DNA from: JBMOKU01 sp049324315
GTDB lineage: Bacteria > Bacillota > Clostridia > Peptostreptococcales > Thermotaleaceae
Assembly (NCBI GenBank): GCA_049324315.1
Contig: JBMOKU010000032.1
Location: 206,413 to 270,412 of the forward strand
Reading direction: 5' to 3'
Length of the DNA: 64,000 bases
Position 1 is the stretch's first letter; the number at the start of each line of letters is the position of its first letter. Made by a program: the position numbers and the translations under genes. Below are positions 1 through 8,125 of the stretch, in pieces. The notes below the pieces were generated by a model. That model was not told the DNA's origin, did no database searches, and worked only from the letters and a program-made list of their open reading frames with translations.

Positions 1-77
1 TAAGCTTGCAGTATCTTTTTGATAAAGGTTGTTTTGCCTGCCCCTAGGAACCCTGAAATAATATCCAGCTTGATCAT
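1..77 (-). CDS. CobW/P47K-family GTPase, N-terminus only
   Basis: Reading leftward from an ATG at 77, the first 25 codons give a hydrophobic strand followed by a Walker A motif (GFLGAGKTT), the typical start of CobW/HypB/UreG-like G3E GTPases. Most of the gene lies off the window. The start is only two bases beyond the methyltransferase stop codon, so the two are translationally coupled. G3E GTPases act as metal or cofactor chaperones. Next to a zinc- and corrinoid-dependent methyltransferase, a role in loading metal or maintaining the corrinoid system is an inference. The family call rests on a short but diagnostic N-terminus. Confidence 0.8.
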   Translation of the reverse strand, partial: MIKLDIISGFLGAGKTTFIKKILQA

Positions 78-79
78 GA

Positions 80-1471
80 CTATTCACGCAATAAATCATA
101 TTTCCTTGGGTCAAATTTGGCTATGAAGCTGCATTCTTCAACCATTTCTTTGATAAAGGCATCTTCATCGTCACCGACGGTCTGAAGCTGCTGCTCCAGC
201 ATATCTAGCCAAGGTATTTCTCTTTCCTCTATGATGACTTTTCCTGCTGCAAGGGCTTCCTTTAACTCACTGATCGTGGCTAAAGCCGCTCTCTTTGTTC
301 TTAGGAAGTGTCCTTTCTCCTCAAGAATGATCTTTGAGAGCTTTAATACAACATCCGGCCGGATAACATAGGCTTGTGGGTCGTAGTGGCTGTCTGAATC
401 AGCAAGCCAATCTCTCATCAACCGGCTATGCCCCTGTTCCGCTGCTGTATTCATCAGTCTGCAGTCATAGATTAACTGCTCCATGGAAACAGTCGGTGCC
501 ATGCCACCTAACAGTTTGATATTTTGGATCGACTCATTACTCCACATGTCTGCAACACAGGCCGCAATGTTGCCAAGAGGGCTTAGATGAGCCACGGCAC
601 TGGATTTACCTTCCATGGATATGGGTGTTCCTGTTATGGCTTTTACATACACGCCCTCATAGCCGCAGTCTTTATGGGGGCCCTTTGCTCCCACCTCATA
701 AGCCACCAAGCTTCTGACAGCCGTCATGACACGGACGATGGCGGAGAACACTTTTGGCACATAGCCTCTATCGGCCAGAACCATTGCTGTATTTGCAAAG
801 CCGCATGCTGTATCTCCGGCAGCAATGGTATTGGTTCGATCAGCAATAGCTGCTATTTCAGTCCACAATCTTTCCATATCCTTTGTACCTAGAACACCCA
901 GTGCAAATAATGATTTTTTAATATCGCAATACATGATAGCCTCATCATGAATATCTTTTCCGCCGATGGACTCGATGGATAAAAAGTCTGCTCCGGCTTT
1001 TGCCCCTTCCTCAAACAGTTCCATCATGGCATCCCAGTGTTCTCCCATCCACATATGAACGGATTTTTGATCTTCCCGGATATCCACCGGTGTAAGACGC
1101 AGGGCACCTTTTAAACCATGATCTTTCTCATATTTATCCATGACTTCCCTTACCACTTTGACAGTTTCAACACCCCATTTCGGGTTATAGGTGGCCGGTG
1201 GAAGCACTTCGATTTCAATGACATAACCGGGAGCTTTCAATTCATGGGCCCTTTTTAAAGCATCTTCCGTCATCTCTCTGTACTGCTTCAACACCTGGGG
1301 CATGGTCTCCTGTGAAACCTCCATGGCAGGCAGCGTAAAGTTAAGCTCCGGTAAAATCATGCCCCCGCCTATTTCCACTCCATTTTTGGTCTTTACAGGG
1401 TAAAGGGACCTTCCGTATATAAAATCCTTTAGATCCTTATAGTGAACCTCATTGAACTCCTTTTTCAACAT
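80..1471 (-). CDS. mtaB: MtaB-type methanol:corrinoid methyltransferase
   Basis: 463 residues, close to the length of characterised MtaB. The family transfers a methyl group from methanol (or a related methyl donor) to the cobalt of a corrinoid protein, using a zinc site in a TIM barrel. The three zinc ligands known from archaeal MtaB have visible counterparts: Glu167 (SIESIGG), Cys223 (DTACGF) and Cys269 (KDCGYEG). The ATG at 1471 is chosen because AAAGGAGGAG lies just upstream; a longer frame to 1522 lacks a site. No corrinoid protein (MtaC) gene is in the window. The gene shares an operator-marked upstream region with the URO-D gene, which hints that the donor may be a methylated cyclitol rather than methanol. 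Family call strong, substrate unknown. Confidence 0.88.
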   Translation of the reverse strand: MLKKEFNEVHYKDLKDFIYGRSLYPVKTKNGVEIGGGMILPELNFTLPAMEVSQETMPQVLKQYREMTEDALKRAHELKAPGYVIEIEVLPPATYNPKWGVETVKVVREVMDKYEKDHGLKGALRLTPVDIREDQKSVHMWMGEHWDAMMELFEEGAKAGADFLSIESIGGKDIHDEAIMYCDIKKSLFALGVLGTKDMERLWTEIAAIADRTNTIAAGDTACGFANTAMVLADRGYVPKVFSAIVRVMTAVRSLVAYEVGAKGPHKDCGYEGVYVKAITGTPISMEGKSSAVAHLSPLGNIAACVADMWSNESIQNIKLLGGMAPTVSMEQLIYDCRLMNTAAEQGHSRLMRDWLADSDSHYDPQAYVIRPDVVLKLSKIILEEKGHFLRTKRAALATISELKEALAAGKVIIEEREIPWLDMLEQQLQTVGDDEDAFIKEMVEECSFIAKFDPRKYDLLRE

Positions 1472-1778
1472 ATCCGTCTCCTCCTTTTGCACTTCGTAAT
1501 GAAAGCGATTGCCTCGTCTCAAATTATAGATTTACGCCGCTGAAACTTAACAAATAAAGGAAAGCTTATACTGAATAAAGTTTTAATCTCATGTCTCGAT
1601 ACGCGTTGCGCGATACACGATACCCAGAAAAGACCTCTAAGATTGACCCTTATAGCTAGCAACGTGTACCGTGTATCGTGAACCGAACGTTGATAGCAAA
1701 ACTTCTGGAATAGTAATATCTCCCCTTATAAATTAGATTTTAAAAGCGTAAATCTTTATTATCCTTTCTTGCTTTTCT
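1472..1778. other. Intergenic region with imperfect inverted repeat
   Basis: No gene seen. Around 1597-1690 there are two related segments, CGATACACGATAC and CGTGTACCGTGTATCGTG, in opposite orientation and about 60 bases apart. They could fold together or be a degenerate palindromic repeat. No convincing terminator was found, so readthrough from the URO-D gene into mtaB is possible. Confidence 0.45.
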
Positions 1779-3071
1779 TTACAGGGATTCGATCTCCTCC
1801 CTGGCAATTTCTGCGAATCTGATGATATTGTTTGGGTTGTTCCCTAATGTGTGATTGTCTTTCATGATGATTTCTACACGATTATTCCTTGTTTTTCTCA
1901 ACACATCCCGCAGATCCTTTCTTACCAACTCTTCATCCATATGATTCACTGACAAAGGTGATGGTGAAGGCTTTAGAGAATAGATATATCGGTTTTGCAG
2001 CTTTTCTGCCATAATTTCCTTGTTCGCCCAAGGTGATACGGATACTCTTCTCAGGTTTGGTACGGTCTTTACAATATCAAACCGTTGATCCATAGGTTCA
2101 CAGCAGGCATAGCAGATCAGTCCGAAACGCTCCATCAGCTTTTTCTGATAGGGAAATATAAATTCAGCAAACATATCCGGTGAAATTCCAACGGTAACCT
2201 GGCTCTCTGTCAATGCCCACATATTTTTCAGCTTCACCTGGCCGTCAAAATCTTTTCCAGGCAGTTCATCGGAATACCCTACGCCGCCTGACCCTACATA
2301 GCTGTTGTCATTATTTAAGCTCAACAAGTTATTCTTTTCTAAGAAATCCAGTCTTTCCATGGTACCCTGCATCAGCAGATTCATTAACTCATGAACCCTT
2401 TCCGGATAATCATAAAAGTCAAACATCAGTTTTTCCATTCCTCTAAGGAAGGTATATTCATCGGTCATACCTGCAGACCAAAACCATACCGTTTGAAGCC
2501 TTACTTCCAGTATTCCGTCAAATATCTCATGGGCCAGCTGCAGCACCTTATTGGTGATTTCATAATCAACGTATATCTCAGGCTTTATAATACTGCTGAT
2601 TTGATCATAGCTTTCTAAAATTTCCTCAATGGCATAAGCACCACCATCTTCTCTGTAAGCTTTTCTTGGATCTTCCTTGCCTGGAATACCCCATTGTCTC
2701 TCCTTGTATACGTGAGGTACGTTAAAGTAATGCTCAATCACGTAATCATCCTTCATTTGATTGCCCCAGAAGATCAACTTTCTGAGGTAACATTCCCAGT
2801 GTCTGGCAATACTGTTCTCGCATTGTATGTCTTTATCCAAAATAATCTCGTTCCAACCGTTTTCCGGATCGCATAGAATAGGGGGTCTCGTGTTTTCCAG
2901 CTTATTATGTCTTGTCCACAGCTTTTTCTTCTCCGTCATGATAGGTCTTGCCGCTATTTCTGCTACTTCCTTTGCCAGCTCTCTTAAAACGCTTTTGTCC
3001 CTATCACTGAAAGTCAGGTTGGTATAATCCGCATTGTTGAAATTCACTCTGATGGTTAAGTGTTCGAACAT
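1779..3071 (-). CDS. URO-D-family protein (corrinoid methyltransferase-like)
   Basis: 430 residues of the uroporphyrinogen decarboxylase superfamily, in the branch that contains corrinoid/coenzyme methyltransferases rather than haem enzymes. A cysteine-rich strand CYACCEPMD (Cys320, Cys323, Cys324) sits where MtaA-like members carry thiolate zinc ligands. A good site (AGGAGG) precedes the ATG. It is the first gene after the repressor gene and is followed by the MtaB-like gene. It may move a methyl group from the corrinoid protein to an acceptor, or bind the methylated substrate; either role is inference. The superfamily is clear, the reaction is not. Confidence 0.7.
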   Translation of the reverse strand: MFEHLTIRVNFNNADYTNLTFSDRDKSVLRELAKEVAEIAARPIMTEKKKLWTRHNKLENTRPPILCDPENGWNEIILDKDIQCENSIARHWECYLRKLIFWGNQMKDDYVIEHYFNVPHVYKERQWGIPGKEDPRKAYREDGGAYAIEEILESYDQISSIIKPEIYVDYEITNKVLQLAHEIFDGILEVRLQTVWFWSAGMTDEYTFLRGMEKLMFDFYDYPERVHELMNLLMQGTMERLDFLEKNNLLSLNNDNSYVGSGGVGYSDELPGKDFDGQVKLKNMWALTESQVTVGISPDMFAEFIFPYQKKLMERFGLICYACCEPMDQRFDIVKTVPNLRRVSVSPWANKEIMAEKLQNRYIYSLKPSPSPLSVNHMDEELVRKDLRDVLRKTRNNRVEIIMKDNHTLGNNPNNIIRFAEIAREEIESL

Positions 3072-3101
3072 ATAAATCCCTCCTATAGTTTTTTATCGCT
3101 C

Positions 3102-3115
3102 CGTGCCCGAGCACG
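3102..3115. promoter_or_regulatory. LacI-type operator, copy 1
   Basis: CGTGCCCGAGCACG, a near-perfect palindrome between the repressor gene and the URO-D gene. The same 14 bases recur at 4194 (reverse orientation) and 15276. No clear -35/-10 pair was found beside this copy, so it may act as a roadblock on transcription arriving from the repressor gene. Confidence 0.75.
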
Positions 3116-3133
3116 TAAAGATGAAAAAGAAAG

Positions 3134-3152
3134 ATAGCAATGAATTTGCTAT
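3134..3152. terminator. Small hairpin at end of LacI gene
   Basis: ATAGCAA and TTGCTAT are separated by five bases, overlapping the stop codon of the repressor gene. The stem is short, and on the minus strand a mixed T/C-rich run follows. At best an attenuator. Confidence 0.3.
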
Positions 3153-4177
3153 GTTTCTATATTTTCTTTTGTTATAATCTGCAATTTTGTATAGACCTGT
3201 TGGCTTGAAGGCTCCTGGTTCTTATAGAAGTAGTCAAAAAGTATCTTAATCGGCAGATAGCCTTGGTCGAAAGGCTCTTGTGTGATGGTAAAGTCTACGA
3301 TTTTCTTCTTGATCAGGTTAACAGTTTCTTCAGCCATGTCAAAGCATATAAACTTGATCTCCTTTCGGTCAAGCTGATCCAAAGCTTTTCCAACGCCTTC
3401 AATTCCTCTTCCGGTAATGTAGATGCCTTTTAGATCAGGATGTTCCTTAAGCAGCTCCAGGGTTTTTACATAAGCAGCTTCATTGTTCCAAATATTTTCC
3501 TTTAGTTCTATTACTTCTAAAGAAGGGTACTCTGTTTCAACAATTTGTTTAAATCCCTCAACTCTTTCCTTTAGTGCCTTTATTTTTGCAAGGCTGGTTA
3601 GAACCGCGACTTTTCCTCCAGCAGGCAGCACCTTTCCCATCAGTTCTCCGGCAACCCGCCCGCTTCGAATTAGGTTTTGTCCTACGAAGCAGAGCTTTTC
3701 TACATCCGTAATATCTGTATTGAAGGCAATGACTCGGATATTTTTGTTTTGTACTTCTTTTAATGCAGCTTTGACACTTTCTTCTTCTAGAGGTGATAAA
3801 GCCAGTGCAGTGATATTCTCACGCTGTAATTCTGTTATACATCTTACCTGTTCTTCTGCTGTTATATTCTCCATCATACGGATCTCAACGGACACGCCAA
3901 AGTCCTTGAATTCCTGTTGGGCTTCTTGTACACCTTTATATATTTCCTGAAAAAAGGGATCTTCCTTATTTAATATAATAACACCAATCTTTAAAGGCTT
4001 CTTTTGAAAGGCCAATACCTTTCCTGCCAAGTTAGGCTGATATCCCATTTCTTCCGCTATTTTTTTTACCCGCTCCCTTACCTCTTGGCTGACACCGGGA
4101 CGGTCATTAAGTACTTTATCGACGGTACCTCTGGATACATTTGCTGCTTCGGCTATGGATTTTATGGTAGGTTTCAT
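3149..4177 (-). CDS. LacI-family transcriptional repressor
   Basis: 342 residues. An N-terminal LacI helix-turn-helix (about residues 4-23, IKSIAEAANVSRGTVDKVLN) and hinge are followed by a periplasmic-binding-like sugar-sensing domain starting near KIGVIILNKEDPFF. A strong site (AAGGAG) precedes the ATG. Its promoter carries a CGTGCTCGGGCACG palindrome, also found before the methyltransferase genes and before the iolG operon at 15010. It therefore very likely represses itself and both sets. The effector is unknown; a cyclitol or methylated cyclitol is the natural guess from the targets. Confidence 0.88.
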   Translation of the reverse strand: MKPTIKSIAEAANVSRGTVDKVLNDRPGVSQEVRERVKKIAEEMGYQPNLAGKVLAFQKKPLKIGVIILNKEDPFFQEIYKGVQEAQQEFKDFGVSVEIRMMENITAEEQVRCITELQRENITALALSPLEEESVKAALKEVQNKNIRVIAFNTDITDVEKLCFVGQNLIRSGRVAGELMGKVLPAGGKVAVLTSLAKIKALKERVEGFKQIVETEYPSLEVIELKENIWNNEAAYVKTLELLKEHPDLKGIYITGRGIEGVGKALDQLDRKEIKFICFDMAEETVNLIKKKIVDFTITQEPFDQGYLPIKILFDYFYKNQEPSSQQVYTKLQIITKENIET

Positions 4178-4193
4178 AGATTTTCTCCTTTTT

Positions 4194-4207
4194 CGTGCTC
4201 GGGCACG
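4194..4207. promoter_or_regulatory. LacI-type operator, copy 2 (autoregulatory)
   Basis: CGTGCTCGGGCACG, the exact reverse complement of copy 1, starts ten bases downstream of the -10 box of the repressor promoter. That position covers the start of transcription and fits autorepression. Confidence 0.8.
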
Positions 4208-4217
4208 TTATAGTATC

Positions 4218-4246
4218 ATTATACATCCATGTTTATTCATTTACAA
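4218..4246 (-). promoter_or_regulatory. Sigma-A promoter of the LacI gene
   Basis: On the minus strand TTGTAA (4241-4246), a 17-base spacer and TATAAT (4218-4223) precede the operator and the repressor gene. Confidence 0.75.
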
Positions 4247-4445
4247 TGCTAATCACCAAATTTTCTTTATATTCTTTACTTTCATTATTTTTACATTTTG
4301 CTCCCTTCTGTCCATACATAAGTTGATATAATCATGCCATGTCTGACCCTTTATTCATTCCCGCATGAAATCATCAGAAATAATTCGTAGATTACAATTT
4401 TTTGCTTATGGGATTATCGCTGATAATACAAAATATATACGCATT

Positions 4446-4481
4446 TAAAAACACGTTGTGTGAATTACAACGTGTTTTTTT
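4446..4481 (-). terminator. Rho-independent terminator after VOC gene
   Basis: ACACGTTGT (4451-4459) pairs with ACAACGTGT (4467-4475), flanked by A-run and T-run, so it can act in both directions. It lies directly after the VOC gene on the minus strand. Confidence 0.8.
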
Positions 4482-4488
4482 CTGTTAT

Positions 4489-4884
4489 CTATCTTTCTGA
4501 ATAATTCAATGCCCAGGTAACGCCAAAACAATCGGTTACAACGGCATGATAGGCTCCCCAAAATGTCTTTTGCAGTTCAAACTTTACAGATCCATCCTTG
4601 CTAAGTGCTTCATATAATCTGTTAGTTTCTTCTTCGCTATCTAGTCTGAGCAATAAATCAATATTGCTGCCGTTCTCTCCCTCATCAAAGATATCCACCA
4701 GATATAGGATACAATTATCATTGATGTGCAGTTCGGCATGAATGATTTTTCCTTCATGACCTTTAAACATTTCTATCCCATCTGCCATTTGCACATTCTT
4801 AATTTCTCCACTAAATACTTCTTGGTAGTATTCTAGAGCTTCCTTGCAGTTTTTAACATGAATTTCAGGAATAATCATTTTCAT
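4489..4884 (-). CDS. VOC-superfamily protein (PhnB-like)
   Basis: 131 residues with the glyoxalase/bleomycin-resistance-like fold pattern of PhnB-type VOC proteins: an N-terminal strand (IPEIHVKNCKEALEYYQEVF), a central LHI..NCILYLVD strand and a C-terminal FWGAYHAVVTDCFGVTWALN signature. Many family members are single-gene housekeeping proteins without a known reaction. A good site (AAAGGAGAG) precedes the ATG, and a strong terminator follows. A stretch of this gene near 4562-4592 recurs at the 3' end of the chemoreceptor gene at 15434-15465. The family is clear, the function unknown. Confidence 0.8.
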   Translation of the reverse strand: MKMIIPEIHVKNCKEALEYYQEVFSGEIKNVQMADGIEMFKGHEGKIIHAELHINDNCILYLVDIFDEGENGSNIDLLLRLDSEEETNRLYEALSKDGSVKFELQKTFWGAYHAVVTDCFGVTWALNYSER

Positions 4885-4966
4885 AATAGTTTCTCTCCTT
4901 TGTTTATATATTTTTAGAAATTCATTATAGCCGAAAACGTTAAATATCCGGTTTAATTTATACTGT

Positions 4967-5290
4967 CTAGTCTTTTGTTTCTACAAAATTTTTAAGAGCA
5001 GCCAGTTTTTTGTCCCAGAACCTTTCATAGTAGGAAAGCCATCCTTTGATTTCCAATAGTGGCTCCGGTTGAAGCCTGTACCTTGTCTCCCTCCCAATCC
5101 TATGAGCTTTGACAAGTCCTGCATCCTCTAAAACGTGAAGATGCTTGGAAACAGCCGTACGACTCATGGAAAAGTGTCCGCTTATGATATTAACGGGCAT
5201 CTCCTTATCCGCAAGCAGCCTGAGTACTTCACGTCGGGTTGGATCGGCAATGGCTTGAAATACATCATGCTTAGGAGAGGTATCCGCCAT
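4967..5290 (-). CDS. ArsR-family transcriptional regulator
   Basis: 107 residues with a winged helix (about residues 10-75, including IADPTRREVLRLLADKEMPV and SRTAVSKHLHVLEDAGLV). No metal-binding cysteine motif is visible, so it belongs to the non-metal ArsR group that is usually paired with AHSA1/SRPBCC proteins. It overlaps the 3' end of the upstream SRPBCC gene. The ATG at 5290 is preferred because GGGTGA lies at correct spacing; a GTG at 5299 is possible. Two AACCTTTTGGTT palindromes at the shared promoter are probably its operators. Confidence 0.85.
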   Translation of the reverse strand: MADTSPKHDVFQAIADPTRREVLRLLADKEMPVNIISGHFSMSRTAVSKHLHVLEDAGLVKAHRIGRETRYRLQPEPLLEIKGWLSYYERFWDKKLAALKNFVETKD

Positions 5291-5714
5291 TTTTATCACC
5301 CAGCTTGTCCCTCAGACCTTCTGTAAGGTATCCCCAACCATCATACATAACCTCACGCAGTGCTGCATGTTCTTCCGACCATCCGGCGTGGACCAGCGTA
5401 AACTCCGTTTTTCCTCCCAGCTCCTTCAATTCAAAAGAAACATATTGTTCCATATGATTGCCGCACCAAGTAAACGCAAGGCGCTTAGGAGGATCCAGTT
5501 CTGTCACCTTGCAATGAACGATACCATCCCAATCTCCCCTGGGCTCTGAACGAAAAGTAAATTCATGTCCCATCACAGGCTGAAAATCATTGGGCATAAG
5601 CCATACCGCCAAGCCCTCCGATGTGGCGATGGCATTCCAAACCTTTTCAATAGGCGCATCCATCACCAATGTCCGTCGTATATCCGGCAGCATGCCCTGT
5701 GTTTTTTCTTTCAT
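5271..5714 (-). CDS. SRPBCC/AHSA1-family protein
   Basis: 147 residues of the START-like AHSA1 group: an N-terminal segment (VMDAPIEKVWNAIATSEGLAVWLMP) typical of the family, then a beta-grip cavity and a C-terminal helix (MYDGWGYLTEGLRDKL). The family binds hydrophobic ligands, and many members, including those paired with ArsR regulators, have no known ligand. The ATG follows GGAGGTATACGG. The gene begins an operon with the ArsR gene, which overlaps it by about 20 bases. Confidence 0.85.
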   Translation of the reverse strand: MKEKTQGMLPDIRRTLVMDAPIEKVWNAIATSEGLAVWLMPNDFQPVMGHEFTFRSEPRGDWDGIVHCKVTELDPPKRLAFTWCGNHMEQYVSFELKELGGKTEFTLVHAGWSEEHAALREVMYDGWGYLTEGLRDKLGDKNGGYLS

Positions 5715-5741
5715 CCGTATACCTCCATATCAAAGAAATAC

Positions 5742-5757
5742 GAAACCTTTTGGTTTC
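5742..5757. promoter_or_regulatory. ArsR operator, promoter-distal copy
   Basis: GAAACCTTTTGGTTTC, a perfect palindrome downstream of the -10 box. Its centre is 30 bases (about three helical turns) from the second copy, so both lie on the same DNA face. Confidence 0.75.
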
Positions 5758-5765
5758 CTATTTTT

Positions 5766-5794
5766 ATATTAGCAACCTTTTGGTTGCATGTCAA
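5766..5794 (-). promoter_or_regulatory. Promoter of SRPBCC-ArsR operon with operator in spacer
   Basis: TTGACA (5789-5794), a 17-base spacer and TAATAT (5766-5771) on the minus strand, close to the sigma-A consensus. The palindrome GCAACCTTTTGGTTGC (5772-5787) fills almost all of the spacer, an arrangement expected to block RNA polymerase when the regulator binds. Confidence 0.85.
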
Positions 5795-5821
5795 GGGCAT
5801 TTTTTCGTTTTCAATAGTAAA

Positions 5822-5857
5822 GGGTAATATCACACAAAACACGCTGTGATATTACCC
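5822..5857 (-). terminator. Long-stem terminator after isomerase gene
   Basis: A 13-base stem (GGGTAATATCACA with TGTGATATTACCC) and a ten-base loop follow the isomerase gene on the minus strand. The T-run after the stem is short (TTTACTATT), so strength is uncertain. Confidence 0.65.
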
Positions 5858-5914
5858 CTTATTTTAAGCTCTATAATAATTTTTTTTACTTTTTCATTAA
5901 TCAACTGCTAACCT

Positions 5915-6802
5915 CTATTTTTTTAGAAGCTCTTTTTCAATTCTTTCACGGGTTTCAACAGCCTGCTTGGCCATCTTCTCCGGATATCCAAATAAAGATA
6001 CACAAGCAATAGATTCTCCCCCAACCTTGAAGGTTTTATTTACAAAGTCCATTCCACGAAGTGTTTCAAAAATTCCTGGGAAATCTACATCCCCTTCACC
6101 AAGACCTACGTGTTGATGTATTGTAGCATCTACACCTGGAGGATTTACAATATAACGGCAATCAAGGGTTTGGTTCATTGTATCTGCAAAAAGAACGTGT
6201 GATAATGCGTCACCGGCATATTTTAACATCGACCGAACGTCACCTTTGCCCTTATCATAAAAGAAACCATGAGGCGCTGAGTAAACATAGGTAAGGTTAT
6301 CACTGCGGAAGGATTTTACCATGTCTACTGTTTCGTTGTTCAATTCACAAAAGTCATATGGGTGTGACTGAACTTCTATACGAATACCTTCACGCTCTGC
6401 TATTGGAAGAAGCTCTTCTACAGATTTAAACCACATTCCGTTACAGATTTCCGGTTGGTTTGGATCACCTGATAATTCAGTATTAATAACTTGAACGCCC
6501 ATGTTAACGGCTATTTCAATGATTCTCTTCCAGTTTGCCACGGCATGTTGTCTTTGCACTTCCGTAGGACCACTCCATCGATAAACAACGATAAAAGAAG
6601 AGATCTCAACACCAGTTTCAGCCAATGCTTTACGGTATTCTGCTTCACATTCTTTTGAGAATAACGGGTGTTTGTAGAATGGATTGATACGCGGATGCGG
6701 CGATTGTTCAATATATTTGTATCCCCAGTCAGCTACTTGATGAACCATTCTGTTGATATCCATCTGTTTTGCTAATACATCTACGTCAAATGCAATTTTC
6801 AT
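5915..6802 (-). CDS. Sugar phosphate isomerase/epimerase (TIM barrel), copy 1
   Basis: 295 residues of the AP-endonuclease-2/IolE-IolI-like TIM-barrel family, with metal-site candidates in EVQSHPYDF and an E near the C-terminus (VGGESIACVSLFG). The start at 6802 follows AAGGAGGG; a longer frame reaches into a dispersed repeat and is rejected. Only four residues differ from the gene at 13090-13977, so this is a very recent duplicate. It is the last gene of an apparent operon with the oxidoreductase at 6924 and the isomerase at 8126, separated from the former by a repeat. It probably acts on a keto-inositol or ketose intermediate; the substrate is unknown. Confidence 0.8.
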   Translation of the reverse strand: MKIAFDVDVLAKQMDINRMVHQVADWGYKYIEQSPHPRINPFYKHPLFSKECEAEYRKALAETGVEISSFIVVYRWSGPTEVQRQHAVANWKRIIEIAVNMGVQVINTELSGDPNQPEICNGMWFKSVEELLPIAEREGIRIEVQSHPYDFCELNNETVDMVKSFRSDNLTYVYSAPHGFFYDKGKGDVRSMLKYAGDALSHVLFADTMNQTLDCRYIVNPPGVDATIHQHVGLGEGDVDFPGIFETLRGMDFVNKTFKVGGESIACVSLFGYPEKMAKQAVETRERIEKELLKK

Positions 6803-6840
6803 ATTTTTCCCTCCTTGAATTAAAATTGTATACGCAACAC

Positions 6841-6900
6841 ATGGGGACAGGGCCCCAGTCCGGCAAAAACGCACCGGACAGCGGACCAGTCCCCAAGTCT
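6841..6900. repeat. Dispersed repeat family A, core copy
   Basis: About 60 bases starting ATGGGGACAGGGCCCCAGTC and ending CAGTCCCCAAGTCT. The same core recurs at 10533-10593 and 17776-17836. This copy lacks the outer inverted arms and sits inside an operon, between the oxidoreductase and isomerase genes. Confidence 0.85.
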
Positions 6901-6923
6901 TGCTATCGTTTTTTATTAGGTTT

Positions 6924-8096
6924 TTATTTATAATCTACCCAAACAGATCCGTTATCCGCTGATCTAACACAATTTTCAATCCATCTGACACCTTCAACAC
7001 CTGCATGTATATCCGGATACCAGAAATCCTTTAAGAACTCCGTATCATTTCTATCTGCAGCATCCATTGCCATTGCAAATCTTAAATAAAGATTTGACCA
7101 TGCTTCGAATAAACCTTCAGGATGTCCTCCACCAATACGATCTTCAGCAAGAGCTTCCTCATAAAGATATCCCATTCCTCTTTCTAATATTCTTACCGGT
7201 TCACCTTGAACTTCAAATCTTAATTGGTTTGGTTGCTCATCCCACCATTCAATACTAGCCTTAGATCCGATAACTCTAACTTTCTGACCATGCATAGAAC
7301 CGCAGTTAACTGCACTAGCCCATACATTTCCCACAGCTCCATTTTCATAATTCATAATAACAAAGGCATTATCTTCTAGTGGAGCACGGCTCTTTACAAA
7401 GCTTTGTCTGGAACACATTAAATTCTTAATCTTCATATTTGGCATCATTACTTCAGCTATATATAGCGGGTGAGTTCCAACATCCCCTAGAACATAGCTT
7501 GGACCTGCAAACTTAGGATCTACTCTCCATTTTGTAGCAGGATTCGCTTCCTCTACTGCACTTGCATGAAATCCATGAGCAAACTGCATATTTACAATAC
7601 GAATTTCGCCCAATTCGCCGTTTTCAATCATTTTTCTTGCTTGTTGAATAACTTGATGACCTGCATAACCATAAGTTACCCCTACAATTTTATTGTTCTT
7701 TACTGCTAAATCCCTTAAAATTTCTGCTTCTTCTACCGTAAAGCATAGAGGTTTTTCACATACTACATGAAGTCCTGCTTCTAATGCAGCTTTGGTAATG
7801 GCAAAGTGCGTTCCATTTGGTGTAGCAATGGAAATCGCTTGAATACCATCCTCTCTTTTTGCTTCTTCCGCAATCATAGTCGTGTAGCCCGGATAACATC
7901 TTTCTGGATCTACGCCTAAATTCACGCCGAAATCTCTACCTCTTTCAGGATCTAAATCAAAAGCACCTGCAACTAGTTGAAAACTATTATCTCTTAAAGC
8001 CGCTGATCTATGAATATATCCTATCTGACTGCCACGTCCCCCGCCAATCATAGCCCAACGAATTGGCTTTTCTATACGTTTTTCTCCGTTAATCAT
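6924..8096 (-). CDS. Gfo/Idh/MocA-family oxidoreductase
   Basis: 390 residues. The N-terminal Rossmann domain has GGGRGSQIG near residue 18, and the conserved CEKPLCF motif supplies the usual catalytic lysine. The C-terminal domain includes a plausible active-site segment GDVGTHPLYIAEVM. These enzymes oxidise sugar or cyclitol hydroxyls with NAD(P). The ATG follows AAAGGAGGTC. It lies between two isomerase genes in a dehydrogenase-isomerase set resembling the iol pathway, so an inositol stereoisomer or related polyol is a reasonable but unproved substrate. Confidence 0.82.
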   Translation of the reverse strand: MINGEKRIEKPIRWAMIGGGRGSQIGYIHRSAALRDNSFQLVAGAFDLDPERGRDFGVNLGVDPERCYPGYTTMIAEEAKREDGIQAISIATPNGTHFAITKAALEAGLHVVCEKPLCFTVEEAEILRDLAVKNNKIVGVTYGYAGHQVIQQARKMIENGELGEIRIVNMQFAHGFHASAVEEANPATKWRVDPKFAGPSYVLGDVGTHPLYIAEVMMPNMKIKNLMCSRQSFVKSRAPLEDNAFVIMNYENGAVGNVWASAVNCGSMHGQKVRVIGSKASIEWWDEQPNQLRFEVQGEPVRILERGMGYLYEEALAEDRIGGGHPEGLFEAWSNLYLRFAMAMDAADRNDTEFLKDFWYPDIHAGVEGVRWIENCVRSADNGSVWVDYK

Positions 8097-8125
8097 TTAA
8101 AAGACCTCCTTTGCTCTAATATTTT

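Noticed and set aside
6803..6874. Longer N-terminus for isomerase copy 1
   Set aside because: The extension runs into repeat A and is absent from the almost identical copy 2.
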